DNA of 64,000 bases from Kalmanozyma brasiliensis GHG001 (Eukaryota; Basidiomycota; Ustilaginomycetes; Ustilaginales): the NCBI RefSeq assembly GCF_000497045.1, contig NW_015961965.1:190779-254778 (forward strand), read 5' to 3'. Below, piece after piece: positions 1 to 12,291 of the stretch; position 1 is the first letter of the stretch; every line of letters begins with the position of its first letter. The notes under the pieces are model-generated. The model was not told the DNA's origin. It saw nothing but the letters and a program-made list of their open reading frames with translations, and ran no database searches. The translations under genes and the position numbers were made by a program.

Positions 1-1
1 C

Positions 2-1594
2 GCCTCAGCAGCCGTCACGTCGTCGCCGACCGCCTCTGCCGCAGCGTCAGAACCAATGACGAGCCCAGCTAGCGATGGCGTCGTAGCCGTGCCATCAAGC
101 TCCTCTGCCCCCGCTTCAACATCTGCAACCTTGTCGTCGTCCGCCGCCTCATCAGCCTCAGAAATACCCTTGCCATCGGGTCCCAATCCCAAGGGCGAGC
201 TCATCAGGTACGGCTCGGCACCCATTCAGACCAAAGAACAACTCGCAGATTGGCTCGACGAAACTTCAGGTCAAGGTCCCACTTTCGTCAAGTTCTTCGC
301 TCCCTGGTGTCCGCACTGCAAAGCAATGGCTGCCGCTTTCAAGCAGCTAAGCGAGTCTCTGAAAGGCAGGGTCAACGTGGTCGAGGTCGACTGCGAAGCC
401 AACCGCGCACTCTGCTCCACCTACCGTATCACAGGATACCCCGTCCTACGACTCTACGATCAGGGCCACATCAAGGAGTACACTGGAGGCAGGAACCACG
501 ACGCCATGCTCAAGTGGGTCATCAAAGGCGTCTCTAACTCGGGTCTCAAGACCATTTCCACTACCACAGAGTTCGCCGACCTGGCCAAGGACAACGAGGT
601 CATGTTCCTCTACCTTCACTCCCCTGGAACGTCCTCCGAGGAGAAGCAGGCCGTCGTGGCAGCCAGCAACGTCCTCTTTGGCGGTCGAGCCCTCATACTG
701 TCCTCCTCCGAGCCAGCGTTGCTCGACCGCTACGCCAGCTCCTTGGCCCAAGACAGCTCCGCTACCGTCCCCTCCGCCTCTGGCTTGCTCGTCTTCAAAG
801 ACTTCTCGGTCGCACAACCTGTCTCTGTCCTCAATCCTTCCAAGGTGCGCGCAACCGACGCTGCATCTGAAAAGACCGTCTCTTTGGACCATCTTCGCGC
901 CAAGATCACCCGCTTCTTCGCTCGCGAGCAGTACCCGCTCGTCACCGAGCTCACCGCCGCCAATTTCGAAGAGGTAGTACGAAACAACGAAGACGCGCTT
1001 GTTGTGCTCGCCGCGCTGTCCGATACGAACCACGGCCCGCAACGTATTGACTCAGCTGAAGAAGGCACGGCTCTCAAGCAGGCCGAGCTCCAAGCTCTGC
1101 GCTCGACCGCGCTCGAATGGCGCGAGCAGAGCGCTGCCACTTCCAGGAAACTCGTCGTCTTCGCCTGGATCGATGCTGATCGTTGGAAGTCGCCTCTGCG
1201 CAAGCTCTACGGCATCGATGCCGCCAAAGTTCCCGCCGCCGTTCTGGTCGACGGCAACAACATGCGCTACTACGACCTTCCGTACAGACCCATGTCCGAC
1301 GCCTCGGTGGCCTCCGCCCAGCGGTGGCTCACAGACGAAGTTCTCACCGGCATCGACCACGCCATCCAAGGTCGCTCGACGCCCAAATCGTCCTCCGGTC
1401 TCCTCCAGAAGTCCGTGCATGGCGCCGCTGATTCTGCGGAATCATTCGTCCAAGCCTGCGTGAAGCATCCCATCATCGCCTTCCTCTTTGTCACCCTGGT
1501 GGTGGGCGGACTGTTCTCGGTCTTGCGCCGAAGCTCGACCGGCGCCGCCTCCCTGCCGTTGTACTCCAAGGTTTCGACCGTCAAGGCTGACTGA
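2..1594 (+). CDS. Thioredoxin-domain ER membrane protein (PDI/Eps1-like), 5' partial
   Basis: Probable membrane-bound protein disulfide isomerase of the secretory pathway. The frame is open to the left window edge, so the gene is probably cut off at its 5' end; the first visible Met is at 56 and sits in a Ser/Ala-rich stretch with no signal peptide. Counting from that Met, a thioredoxin fold covers about residues 66-165, with active site CPHC at 85-88 (context FFAPWCPHCK) and the cis-Pro region GYPVLRLY. A second, degenerate thioredoxin-like region without CxxC seems to follow. Near the C-terminus, about 470-490, is one hydrophobic segment followed by Arg-Arg and a short tail. CPHC plus a C-terminal anchor recalls yeast Eps1; TMX3-type proteins are the alternative. 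It converges on the first MNC-family gene. Confidence 0.85.
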   Translation, partial: ASAAVTSSPTASAAASEPMTSPASDGVVAVPSSSSAPASTSATLSSSAASSASEIPLPSGPNPKGELIRYGSAPIQTKEQLADWLDETSGQGPTFVKFFAPWCPHCKAMAAAFKQLSESLKGRVNVVEVDCEANRALCSTYRITGYPVLRLYDQGHIKEYTGGRNHDAMLKWVIKGVSNSGLKTISTTTEFADLAKDNEVMFLYLHSPGTSSEEKQAVVAASNVLFGGRALILSSSEPALLDRYASSLAQDSSATVPSASGLLVFKDFSVAQPVSVLNPSKVRATDAASEKTVSLDHLRAKITRFFAREQYPLVTELTAANFEEVVRNNEDALVVLAALSDTNHGPQRIDSAEEGTALKQAELQALRSTALEWREQSAATSRKLVVFAWIDADRWKSPLRKLYGIDAAKVPAAVLVDGNNMRYYDLPYRPMSDASVASAQRWLTDEVLTGIDHAIQGRSTPKSSSGLLQKSVHGAADSAESFVQACVKHPIIAFLFVTLVVGGLFSVLRRSSTGAASLPLYSKVSTVKAD

Positions 1595-2019
1595 GGTGGA
1601 CACTCTTGTATTATATTTTCCACGTCGGCACCCGCAATCCATGCATTCGCGCTCACACATCTCAGAAGCTTGCTTGCGATCATAACTGTTCTCGCCACAG
1701 ACACGGTGTTGAGGGGGGAAAAGAAGATGAAATTGAAATGAAAGGGCAATGAAGATTCGTACGTGATGAGGAAGAGGGATCGGGTGGGCCGAGATGAAGC
1801 ATAGGCTGGCTATGATGAAGCTAAAGGGCGGGGCAAAGAAGTGAAGCGTTCACGAGACAAAAAAGGAAGCATAGACGAGAAACAGGGAGGAGCGAGAATC
1901 GGAGCATGAAGAGCCATCACATCGAGTGGGGACCCAAGGCCAGCTTGGGATCAACTTGGATGCAACTGTTGCGGCAGCCACAAAGCTGGGAGGAANAAGA
2001 GGGGGGGACGAGCGCGCAT
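1595..2019. other. Convergent 3' intergenic region
   Basis: Holds the 3' ends of the PDI-like gene (plus) and MNC-A (minus). On the minus strand two tracts resemble sequence downstream of other MNC genes: a CTCGTCTATGCTTC copy ending a pyrimidine-rich stretch (about 1865-1879) and a CAATTTCATCTTCTTTTCCC tract (about 1710-1735). Position 1996 is an unresolved base (n). Confidence 0.6.
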
Positions 2020-3525
2020 TTAGTTGGTGTAGACGATACGGTGGAAGACCTTGCCAGCCTTGACAGCGTGGACCGTACCGGAGCGGTCCACTTTGTCGTC
2101 GCAATCGGTGAAAGTGCCTTCGAAGACGGTCATGTCGCCCGAGGCGCTGAGGTAGCCCATTTCGCCCGCCTTGACGGTGAAGCCGTTGCTGACGGTTGTG
2201 GTGAGCGAGTCGGTGTAATCCCTACCGAAAGAGACGCTGGCCGAGAATTTGAAGGGCAACAGCTTGCCGATCGCGATTGGAAGGCCTGCCGAGACTCCGG
2301 CGGTGGCATTGAATGTGGTCTCGATCGTCTTGGTCTCGGAGCTGCTCGTGGTGGTCGTGCAGTCGCTGTGCTCGTTGCGGCAGTCGACCGTGGGACCGAT
2401 CTGAACCGAGGGCGTCTGCATGTCGTATTGACGGTCCACGCGGAAGCCATGGCAGGTGTTCTCCTGGGCAGGCGCGGGAGGAGCAGGAGGGGCGTCAGGG
2501 GCGGGAGGGGGCGGAGAATCGTGATGCTTGAAAATGTTAGTGAACCAGTTACGCCTGCGAAGGGGTACGCCACCATTCGAGTAGCACATGAGCCCCTCGT
2601 TGCCCGTAATCGTGCCCAGGTAGGCGCATCCCTTGTTCGGCTTGATCGTCGTCAAGGCGGTGGGACCGTCGCCGCACGACTGGTCCACCGTGATCACCGC
2701 CTCGGAATTGGACCCGGGCAGAGCCGAGCTCACCCACATCTCGGCCTTACTCTGGGTAAGGTTGGGGTCGTTGCAAGAACGATGACCGAAGGGCATGTTG
2801 CAGTCATCTTCGTCGACCGACTTCTCCGTCGCCGTGTAATGGTAGAGATTGCCCTTGCATCCAGCCTGGTCCCAGAAGTTGACCTCGCACGTGTTGCAAT
2901 CGATGGTTCGCTTGTCCAGCTTGGACGCGATCGCGCCGTCCGAAGCGCCGTAGCTCCCGTGCCCGAGCTGGGCGAGGTACTCGGCGTGCCAGGTGATGTT
3001 GTCCCACGATCCATGGCCAACTTTGGTCAGCGTAGCCGCTCGATGGCGACCGTGGTGGCGGTGGTGCACCTGCGAAATGCCGCTGGCGCCCGCCATGGAG
3101 AAGCATGTCATCATGGTAAGGGCGATGACGACGTAGCTGAAGAGCATGGTCCCCTTGCTCTTGACCGAATGCTTCGAGTAGGCGGCGTTGCAGACTCGCT
3201 TCTGTCCATCATCGGTCGAGTTAGTCGTGGCGGGAACATCGGAGGCGCTTTTGATCTCGCAGCCCGCGGTGTAATCCATGCCTCCGAACCAACGGCCGTT
3301 TCCGGTGGCATTCTTAGCGCACTCTTTGAATTCCATCCAGTCTCTGATGCCGCCGATGTAAAATTTCTGCATGCCGTCGTCCGCCATGACCTTAGGAGAG
3401 GCAACGTAGCCATCGTAGCAGGCTTCAGCGAGCTCGGAGCAGTTCGTGAAGTGAGAGTAAGGGCCTTTGAAGGGAGCACAGATTGTGTGTTCTCTCGCGT
3501 CAGGTTCATTGGGATAGCAGTTCAT
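2020..3525 (-). CDS. MNC-family protein A (long form, 501 aa), unknown function
   Basis: I do not recognise this family. The frame is open further upstream, but the start at 3525 is chosen because all six paralogues begin Met-(Asn/Ile)-Cys and homology starts there. Order: six-Cys N-terminal domain (Cys 3, 16, 29, 36, 69, 89); Lys-rich flank; one hydrophobic segment at about 127-146; His-rich stretch; GHGSW motif near 171; dibasic site LDKR at 203-206; eight-Cys module (Cys 210, 213, 223, 242, 251, 284, 300, 314); RRR at 323-325; Pro-rich linker at 337-352, present only in this copy; C-terminal four-Cys module (Cys 358, 382, 389, 475) ending in a CDD motif and IVYTN. The dibasic sites suggest Kex2 cleavage of a secreted precursor. 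A TATA-like box lies about 100 nt upstream. Coding status is very likely; role unknown. Confidence 0.85.
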   Translation of the reverse strand: MNCYPNEPDAREHTICAPFKGPYSHFTNCSELAEACYDGYVASPKVMADDGMQKFYIGGIRDWMEFKECAKNATGNGRWFGGMDYTAGCEIKSASDVPATTNSTDDGQKRVCNAAYSKHSVKSKGTMLFSYVVIALTMMTCFSMAGASGISQVHHRHHGRHRAATLTKVGHGSWDNITWHAEYLAQLGHGSYGASDGAIASKLDKRTIDCNTCEVNFWDQAGCKGNLYHYTATEKSVDEDDCNMPFGHRSCNDPNLTQSKAEMWVSSALPGSNSEAVITVDQSCGDGPTALTTIKPNKGCAYLGTITGNEGLMCYSNGGVPLRRRNWFTNIFKHHDSPPPPAPDAPPAPPAPAQENTCHGFRVDRQYDMQTPSVQIGPTVDCRNEHSDCTTTTSSSETKTIETTFNATAGVSAGLPIAIGKLLPFKFSASVSFGRDYTDSLTTTVSNGFTVKAGEMGYLSASGDMTVFEGTFTDCDDKVDRSGTVHAVKAGKVFHRIVYTN

Positions 3526-3617
3526 CTTGCTTGACAAATTATGCCTGGTCTGGCGGGTTGGGAAGGAGAAGGTGGAGTTTGGAGTGATGACTGTAGAGGG
3601 GAGGATGAGAACGCTCT

Positions 3618-3648
3618 TGTTGCTCCTTATATGCCTTTCCGTCGAGCC
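3618..3648 (-). promoter_or_regulatory. Conserved core promoter of MNC-A
   Basis: On the minus strand this reads GGAAAGGCATATAAGGAGCA and continues with ACAAGAGCG. It matches the block before MNC-C (12262-12291) at most positions and more weakly those before MNC-D and MNC-F. The TATA-like core lies about 100 nt before the start codon. Confidence 0.65.
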
Positions 3649-3954
3649 CTTGCGCAGCGGGCCTTTCCAAGCACTGCGCAGCCAGCAAGACCGGAGCTGC
3701 TTTGTGGCACGCTTGCATGTACTGTCTTGCTGCAGACAAAGGCGAAGTGACGAGTGCGGCAGGACCGAGGTCTGCCTGGGCGTTCGCACTCTCCACAGAG
3801 AGCGCTCTTGCGCTCGAAGTCGCGCTTGTGCTGCCGCGAGGGAGGGGTGCAGATGAGATAATAGAAAGTCGACGTCGAAGAGTAGGGTCGAAATGACAGT
3901 AAGTCGATGTCGGCGCGCGTAGCCGCGGCTGCTCAGGAGCAACGTGCCGTTGCG

Positions 3955-4430
3955 CATCTCGATCGAGGGGCAGACGATCCTTGACCCTCAACCTTGGAAA
4001 TGATCGACATGAATGAAGTTGGAATCGATGTCCGACAACGTGAACAGGCTGGCGCAAGATCGACGTCGACCCACGCAGCCGGAAGCCGATGGCAATCAAG
4101 CGAAATGGAGCATCTTAGATTCGGACGACCATTTCGCCGGCTTCCATCTCCAACTGAATCACCAGATGACCAGCTCAACATTCCTGCCCGGCAGTCGCAA
4201 GCTGGAGGTTTGGCTAGCAGAAGGGGTCGCCGTCTACGAGAGGCATGGTGGGCGCTATCGATGGCCGTTCTCGAGCACCACGGCGAGCATCGCATGCTGA
4301 GCTCGGTGGGACCAGAAAGGAGACCGCCGGTGTCTCTGCAGTAATTGACTTTTCCTCGTCACTAGACTTTGGGCGCAGAATCTGCATGTCGACGTCGACA
4401 AACGCCATCTTTGAGAGCTACGTACGCCGT
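3955..4430 (+). repeat. Degenerate dispersed repeat, copy 1
   Basis: Aligns by eye with 14345-14860. Shared landmarks, in order: ATGATCGACA near 3999; CGCAGCCGG near 4074; GGACGACCATTTCGCCGG near 4122; ACCACGGCGAGCATCGCATG near 4278; ATGTCGACGTCGACAAAC near 4385. In both copies the first 28 plus-strand codons from the Met of the first landmark can be aligned without gaps, then indels break the frame. It may be an old gene or mobile-element relic. Confidence 0.55.
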
Positions 4431-4781
4431 CGACGCTCGTGTCGCGAATTCTCGAAGCTTTTCTGCAGACTGTTTTCGGCAACGCAGGTACGAGAGCGTC
4501 TGTGACGACGATGGTCAATCTTGTCAGCATCTCGCTGACCATGATCTGGTGCTATTTGTTGGTCATGGCCAAGTCCGTCAGATTTGGCCCAACCGTCCTT
4601 GCCGCAGGTCGTTCGGACCTCGAGCGAATCATGACCATGGACGCGGCATTCGATAACTTCATCTCGCGCTTTGACTTAGGGGTCGGAACGAACTGGTGAT
4701 GGAGACTATGGGATGCATTGAAGCGGCGGAAGCCTCTTGTGACCTCGCCTCAATACGAAGTGATTGTGTTGCCGGCGCATC

Positions 4782-5201
4782 CTAGCCCATGGTCCCGGCA
4801 CTCGACACAACCGTCACCAAAATCGCCACAGCTCCTGCCAGCAACCAACCTTTCCCCGTCCTCCCGCTCGCCACACTCGCATCCGATGTGTAAGTCTGAT
4901 TGCTGCTCAGGCTGCAGCCGTAATTGGTGACAAAGCTTGCATCGAACCTGCCTGTGCGACCGACGACCTGTGTTGCGCAGTCCTGCAAGACGAGGTTGTT
5001 GGACACGCTTCCGATGTACAGCGTCTGATTGACGGGTCCCGTGGTGGTGTTGAACGGCGGACTGGCGATGTAGCCCTGGTAGCAGACGGTGAGGGCGGAG
5101 CAGTTGGAGATGTGACCGATGCCGCCGAAGGGCGAACAGGGCATATTGGCGCCGCCGAAGAGGGAAGTGAGGTTGAGGGCTGGATCGGCGATGCAGTTCA
5201 T
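4782..5201 (-). CDS. MNC-family protein B (short, N-domain only, 139 aa)
   Basis: Begins MNC like its paralogues and carries only the N-terminal domain: Cys 3, 22, 34, 40, 75 and 96 in family spacing, the CSPFGG...H...NC motif and several N-x-S/T sequons. It ends in a hydrophobic segment at about 118-134, preceded by an Arg/Lys flank, and stops five residues later. The sequence after the stop shows no family homology in the same frame, so this is not a simple nonsense mutation. It could be a C-terminally anchored or GPI-type product, or a truncated copy on its way to loss. A TATATAT box at 5268-5274 lies about 65 nt upstream on the minus strand. Confidence 0.65.
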   Translation of the reverse strand: MNCIADPALNLTSLFGGANMPCSPFGGIGHISNCSALTVCYQGYIASPPFNTTTGPVNQTLYIGSVSNNLVLQDCATQVVGRTGRFDASFVTNYGCSLSSNQTYTSDASVASGRTGKGWLLAGAVAILVTVVSSAGTMG

Positions 5202-6181
5202 GGTTCGTGTTCGGGAAGATGGAGGTCTGGCCCGGGGAGGGGCGAACAATGAAGGTTCCTCAGGGTGGTATATATCGCTTTGATCATTGCGTTAGCTTCG
5301 GATAGCTGTGGCCGGGCCCCAGCCGGACAGGCTCGACTGCATGCCAAGACGTCCAGGCCGTCAGATGACTGGGTACCATCAAACAAACGCTTCCAGGGCG
5401 ACGTTCCAATGGAAGAGTACACCTGCCTCGGCTAGCGTGGAAGCTTCTGCGGGCAAGGTTTCCGATTCACACAGCCTACCAACGTCGGTGCTCTATCATT
5501 GGAGGAGAGTCTAGTGTACGACGAACGCATGAATTTGAGCCCGCATACTGGTGCACTGCCAAGCCCGCGCTAGCATCGACTGGCATGGTCGAAGACCGAC
5601 GCGGCGAGGGACGCTTCGGACATCCCACCTCACACGTCGAACCCGATCAAGCTGCCGAAGACTGGTCATTGCCGCTTCAGACACGCCAGGCACATCTCGG
5701 AGTGAGGTTGTCCGGCTTTGCGGAGTGCGGTCGATTCCGCGGAATGCCAGGGTTTTTGCCGCGTTTGACATGTGTCGTTCGGCTTGCTGCTCATTCGTCA
5801 AGGGACGGCGTCGCGTCTAGTCTGTGTGCACGCACACATTGTATCACAAGCTTCACGTCCAACGTCGGATCACTGGCAATCATAATCTTTCATTTGTGGG
5901 AGGACGGGAAAGGCGGCCAGAGTGAGCCTACATTTACGTGTTTGAGGGGAAGAAGAATGGTTGATGATTCGGTTCGCCCGACCACCGACCTAAGCCGACA
6001 ACATCATCGTTGGGTGAGATGAGACGGGAAGTTCTCCTTCTCCTCGTCCTCCAACGTGCGCCGCCAGCGTCGACAGTAGCCCAAGCGAACCGTCTACCTG
6101 CAGCAGCTTTTGCGATTGTTACGCAGCCACCGAGCCCGGCAGCACCTCTGCTTCGGACGCAGCGGCATCGAGCAGATCCGT
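5202..6181. other. Intergenic: MNC-B promoter and actin 3' flank
   Basis: Apart from the TATA-like sequence just before MNC-B I see nothing; the open frames here lack family features or plausible starts. Confidence 0.5.
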
Positions 6182-8144
<1,963 letters not shown>

Positions 8145-9717
8145 GTTGATAACGGATGTAGGTTGGTGGTGTTGGTGGAAAGGTGGGTGAAGAGAAGAAA
8201 GAAGAGACGTTGAAGAACGAGGTGGTGGAGGAAGAGCAAGCAGCGGTGATGTCGACGAGGTAGACAGGAGTCGCTTTGCGCTGATAGGAGGCCGCCCAGC
8301 CAGTAAGCGAGAGAGAAAGGGACAGGCCAACTGGCTCAGAGCACGGTGAGACGGGCGCGGTGTGCCAGCCAGCCAGCCAAAGAGAGAGAGGGTCGCTCGA
8401 GCCAGTTTCAAGAAGACTGAGGTGCGATAATTGGGCTGTGCGGGCTGAGCGCTTACAATTTCGCCTCGGCCCTGTGCTTGCCCATCGATGGAAATTCGAG
8501 TTTCGGGCTGTGCGTGCGTGTGTTTAGCGCGTGTGCTGCGTGTGTGTCGGTGAGTTGCGTGTGCCTCTCCTCCCTCGTCTTGGCTCGTTCCAGGTTGGAC
8601 GCTTCCATCTGCTGTCGTCTTGCCACTCTTATTGCAGCCATGAATGCACTGCCATTCACCCGTGACAGGTTTGACGCTCTCTGCCTTTGCTAGATCTCGA
8701 CAAGCTGTCACCACATAGACGATAAGCAGGCTCCCGCAACAACTGCAGAGTCGGGCTGTGTCTGTCTCAGGAGCAAACGCAAGCGCCATTTTGACGTGAA
8801 TTGATTTTATAGAGGGATGTTGAGTTGCAAATACAAATCGACCCTCTCCTGCGCGGTGGTTTCTATTGCACGTCGTGCATGGCCCACGTCGACCCATTTC
8901 AATTTTGGAGGCAGTGAATACAAATGTGACAGGTGAGAGGGAAAGGGCAGAAGCGGGGAAGGAAATTCGAGCCCCTTTTGGGCTTGGGCTTCGGTGTTCT
9001 GCGCTCGGTTGGGCGGCTGTGTGTCGGTCTCGCCTGACAAGAGAGCGGCGGTTCTTTTTCTTCTAGAATTGGCCAGTGCGTCCGTGTGCCTTACTCTCTG
9101 CTCTCGGCGCTGCAAATCGAGAGAAGGCAACACCTGGCAGCAGTCAGTCCGCTCGATGGTTGAGCATAAGAATCGGATGGATGACCTTCAATATCCGCTC
9201 AGTTCGTTCGATGACGATGGACCACCTCGTATTCCAGGGTCCGACAAGGCACCGGAGAACATGGTTGCCGACCCTCGATCTGTTGAACCCTTGGCTCCTG
9301 CCATCGTCGCCGAGACAGGGCCGGTCTGCCGACCAACATGACATGGATCCATCCACCTTTTTACACCAATCCCTTGATCCGGTCTCGTCAGTCAATGCAA
9401 GCCAACGGAAAGTGAGATCAAGCTTGTCACTCCGCGGACGATGGAGCTTGGCCTTGATCAACACTGTCTCGGCCTCGCAATGGCTTGCCGATCACCTCCA
9501 CGGAGAGGAGCTTTCGAAGAGGTCTAACATTTCATCATTTTCGCTCTTGGTCACGACCACGCCGATCTCCCTCGCAAGCTTCATGTCGCCGTGGGCTTGT
9601 GTTGCTTGTCTGAGGGTGAGGTTCGATGGAAGTTCATTTCCTGAAGGGATTAGTTAGCAGAGCGTGACCTGTAAGATTGACATGCGAAAGTCCCTCGCTA
9701 CACCTTCCAAGCCCTGT
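8145..9717. other. Actin upstream region and GST-HIS6 3' flank
   Basis: About 1.6 kb without a supported gene. The first 600 nt hold the actin promoter, with CT-rich tracts on the actin strand and a GT-rich stretch near 8510-8560. Open frames up to 193 codons lack recognisable features. Confidence 0.5.
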
Positions 9718-11295
9718 TCATGCAGATGAGTTCCATCGGACCAGCTCTTCCAAAGTGACCCCTTTGCCGCCAAATATGTCCAGCGCGCTGCCGAATGTCA
9801 GGTCCACCTTGCCGCCTGAGAGCCGATCGACCAGCTCCAGATCACCAAGATGCCTCGCGCCACCAGCATACGTCGTTGAAATCGTCACCCATTCGCCCAG
9901 CTTCTCCACCAGCTCCTGGTCGATGCCCTGGCATAAGCCTTCCACATCCGCAGCGTGAATCAGGAACTCGCTGCAATGGTCCGCCAGCAGATCCAGGCTC
10001 TGCTTGTTCACCTCCATATCCGTCATGTCCTGCCACCTGTTCATGGCTACGGTCCACTTGCTGCCCTTCTTCCGGCAGCTGACGTCGACCACCAGATTCT
10101 CCTTGCCTACGCTGGCACTGAGCTCCTGCAATCGCTCCAAGCTGAATTTGCACTGCGGGAAGAGATACGACGTCACAATCACCTTCTCCGCGCCCTTCTC
10201 CAGCCACTCTTTGGCGTTGTCCCCGTTGATCCCGCCTCCGACATGCAACCCTCGTGGCCAGGCAGCCACCGCTGAGGCCGCAGCCTCGTCGTTCCGTGGT
10301 CCGAGCTTGATCACGTGTCCGCCCGTCAGGCCGTGTTGTCGGTAGAGCGAGGCGAAGTGCGCGGGGCTGTGCGTGGCAACGAAGTTGGTTCTCAGTGTCG
10401 AGTCAGTATCGGTGAGGGTGCCGCCCACGATCTGCTTGACCACGCCCTCGTGCAGATCGATGCACGGGCGGAAGAGGCTCTTTCTCGACCTCTTCTTCTG
10501 CTGCTGCTGCGATGATGACGAGGAGGAAGAAGACGCACCGTTGAAGAATGAGGCCAGCCAGTCGTTCTGTCCTTCGGGGATGCCTTCTTTGCGAAGTGCA
10601 GCTTGGAACGCCGGTCGCTCGAAGCACTTGTCCATCCACTGTTTCGTTGCCAAGCCGATGTCAAGCCCGAGGTTGCTGCGCCATTGCTCTGATCTGGTCT
10701 CCAGGATGTGACCGATCATGTCGATGCTGTATAGCATCGCACAGTCGGCGGCTGTAAAGTCGTGTCCCTTGACCAGCTGGCCTCCATCCTTCTTGAGCGT
10801 CTCCTCGACATACGCCAAGTCTGCCTTGATGCCTCGAGCGCACACCTTCTCCACGCCTGCCGATCCATCCTGTGTCGCAGCACCGCCTTTGATCACGTAG
10901 AAGAGCGGAATACCATGCAGCATGATCGATGCCTCTGAGAACTGGATCCACGCAGCCACGTCGATGCTCTCCTGCGTCTTCTGACCGAGCTTGGGACCGA
11001 GCGAGACGCGCGACGGGTCGTAGTAGTGCAGCAGCAGATGTTCGATGATCGCATTAGTCTCGATGATGGTGAGCTCGCCATCGGTCAGAACGGGTGAGCG
11101 TCCGAGGGGGTGAATCTGCTTCAGGTCATCGCCGGCGAGTCGAGTGACCGGATCGCGCTTGTAGTGCTTGACCTCGTACGGCACTTGAAGTTCCTCGAGC
11201 AGGAACAGGATGCGGTTCGATCGACTCAGTTCCAGATGGTGCAGCACCAGTCCGGATGAGCTTTTCGAGGTCGCAGATGCTGTTGAGCCGCTCAT
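9718..11295 (-). CDS. HIS6: Glutathione S-transferase fused to HIS6 isomerase (525 aa)
   Basis: One uninterrupted frame joins two enzymes. Residues about 15-252 are a glutathione S-transferase: thioredoxin-like N-half with GRSPVLTDGELTIIET, helical C-half with GHDFTAADCAML. Residues 254-272 are a Ser8-Gln4-Lys/Arg linker. Residues about 275-525 are the phosphoribosyl-formimino-AICAR-ribotide isomerase of histidine biosynthesis (fourth step; HisA-type barrel): CIDLHEGVVKQIVGG with Asp280, HVIKLGP, LHVGGGIN, VVDVSCRK, IHAADVEGL and the C-terminal GKVDLTFGSALDIFGG. No Met lies near the start of the HIS6 part, so HIS6 has no obvious start of its own. The start at 11295 places the GST fold at the usual distance; an in-frame Met upstream (11604) is less likely. 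An unseen intron splitting the two is the main alternative. Confidence 0.9.
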   Translation of the reverse strand: MSGSTASATSKSSSGLVLHHLELSRSNRILFLLEELQVPYEVKHYKRDPVTRLAGDDLKQIHPLGRSPVLTDGELTIIETNAIIEHLLLHYYDPSRVSLGPKLGQKTQESIDVAAWIQFSEASIMLHGIPLFYVIKGGAATQDGSAGVEKVCARGIKADLAYVEETLKKDGGQLVKGHDFTAADCAMLYSIDMIGHILETRSEQWRSNLGLDIGLATKQWMDKCFERPAFQAALRKEGIPEGQNDWLASFFNGASSSSSSSSQQQQKKRSRKSLFRPCIDLHEGVVKQIVGGTLTDTDSTLRTNFVATHSPAHFASLYRQHGLTGGHVIKLGPRNDEAAASAVAAWPRGLHVGGGINGDNAKEWLEKGAEKVIVTSYLFPQCKFSLERLQELSASVGKENLVVDVSCRKKGSKWTVAMNRWQDMTDMEVNKQSLDLLADHCSEFLIHAADVEGLCQGIDQELVEKLGEWVTISTTYAGGARHLGDLELVDRLSGGKVDLTFGSALDIFGGKGVTLEELVRWNSSA

Positions 11296-11689
11296 TCTGT
11301 CTGTTGTGCGGTTGAGATGAGGAACGGAAGGAAAGCTGATGTCGGCGAAATTGGACGTGTCGAGATTTGCGGCAGGAAAAAATCGCAGCATGGCGTGTGC
11401 GCCGTTGAAAACCCGCCTTAACGCCGCTTCAAGCGATTGTTGCTCTTTCTCATGTTCACCCACAAAAGGCACTCTTTTCGGCATGATCGTGGTGATGATG
11501 ATGTCGGTGATGATTGGGCATGGAGGACTGTGATACAAGCACGCTTGGTTTACCATCTGCCCAGCTTCAGGCAGCTTAATAAGAGGTTGCCACGGCATAG
11601 ACATGGCGCGAATGCGTGGCGCAGGAGCGACTTTTGCCGTAGCCCGGCGCAGCAGCGGACAAAGGTCGCCACCGCATCGACGTTGGCCG

Positions 11690-12000
11690 GCGTCGATAGA
11701 TCATCCTCGTGTCCGCAACAATGTCGATCAGTGGCTATATCGAATTCGAGAATGAGCTTCGGAGATCGTCTGACCATCGGATCTCGTACGCCACGGGGCC
11801 AACGCTCGAACCATCCGACTCCGTACGTCGATTTCGATCCTGCGCCACTCCGCCCACGTAGCGAACACTGACATCCTCCCTTCGATCCGCACCCATGAGC
11901 TCCATTCTGAGCTTCAAGTTCAAGTGGATTCAACGATCGTCTAGCCATCGAATGTCGTGCGGCACGGCTCGAAGGCCCAACCAGGTCGTATCGCCCACCT
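11690..12000 (-). repeat. Degenerate dispersed repeat, copies 3 and 4 (tandem)
   Basis: Two adjacent fragments on the minus strand, roughly 11690-11850 and 11890-12000, resemble each other and the start of the repeat at 14345. Each holds a version of CGATGGTCAGACGATCT (the second reads CGATGGCTAGACGATC). Divergence is high and boundaries are approximate. Confidence 0.45.
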
Positions 12001-12261
12001 CGCACTGCCTCATCTACATATGTCGGCATCGATTCCCTGTCGTTTCGGATCCACACCACACCGTCGGCCGTCCGATTTGGCTACCGCGGCTGGGACAAGA
12101 TAGCTTCGAAGAAATGTGCGAACGTGTTGAGTGCTGCTCGTGCTTCCTAGTGCGCTTGGTAGCATCGAGACACGCAAAGCAAGTCGACCACAAGGCTGGC
12201 TGCACGGTGAGAGCCTTGGATCTTGCGCGCTCGAACATTCTCGATACAACAGGACACAGGA

Positions 12262-12291
12262 TCGAAAGGGTTAAAAGGAGCAGCAAGTGCG
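12262..12291 (+). promoter_or_regulatory. Conserved core promoter of MNC-C
   Basis: TCGAAAGGGTTAAAAGGAGC followed by AGCAAGTGCG, about 130 nt before the start codon. Near-identical to the minus-strand block before MNC-A. Confidence 0.65.

Larger units (their letters stand above)
3526..4781. other. Intergenic between MNC-A and MNC-B, with a degenerate repeat
   Basis: No convincing gene. The first 150 nt hold the MNC-A promoter. About 3955-4430 is a degenerate repeat related to 14345-14860. A plus-strand frame at 4439-4699 encodes 86 residues with one hydrophobic stretch, but it has no support. Confidence 0.5.

Noticed and set aside
9718..11295. Two separate genes (GST and HIS6)
   Set aside because: No stop, no start Met for HIS6 and no clear splice signal in the linker; the fusion is the simpler reading, though cDNA is needed.
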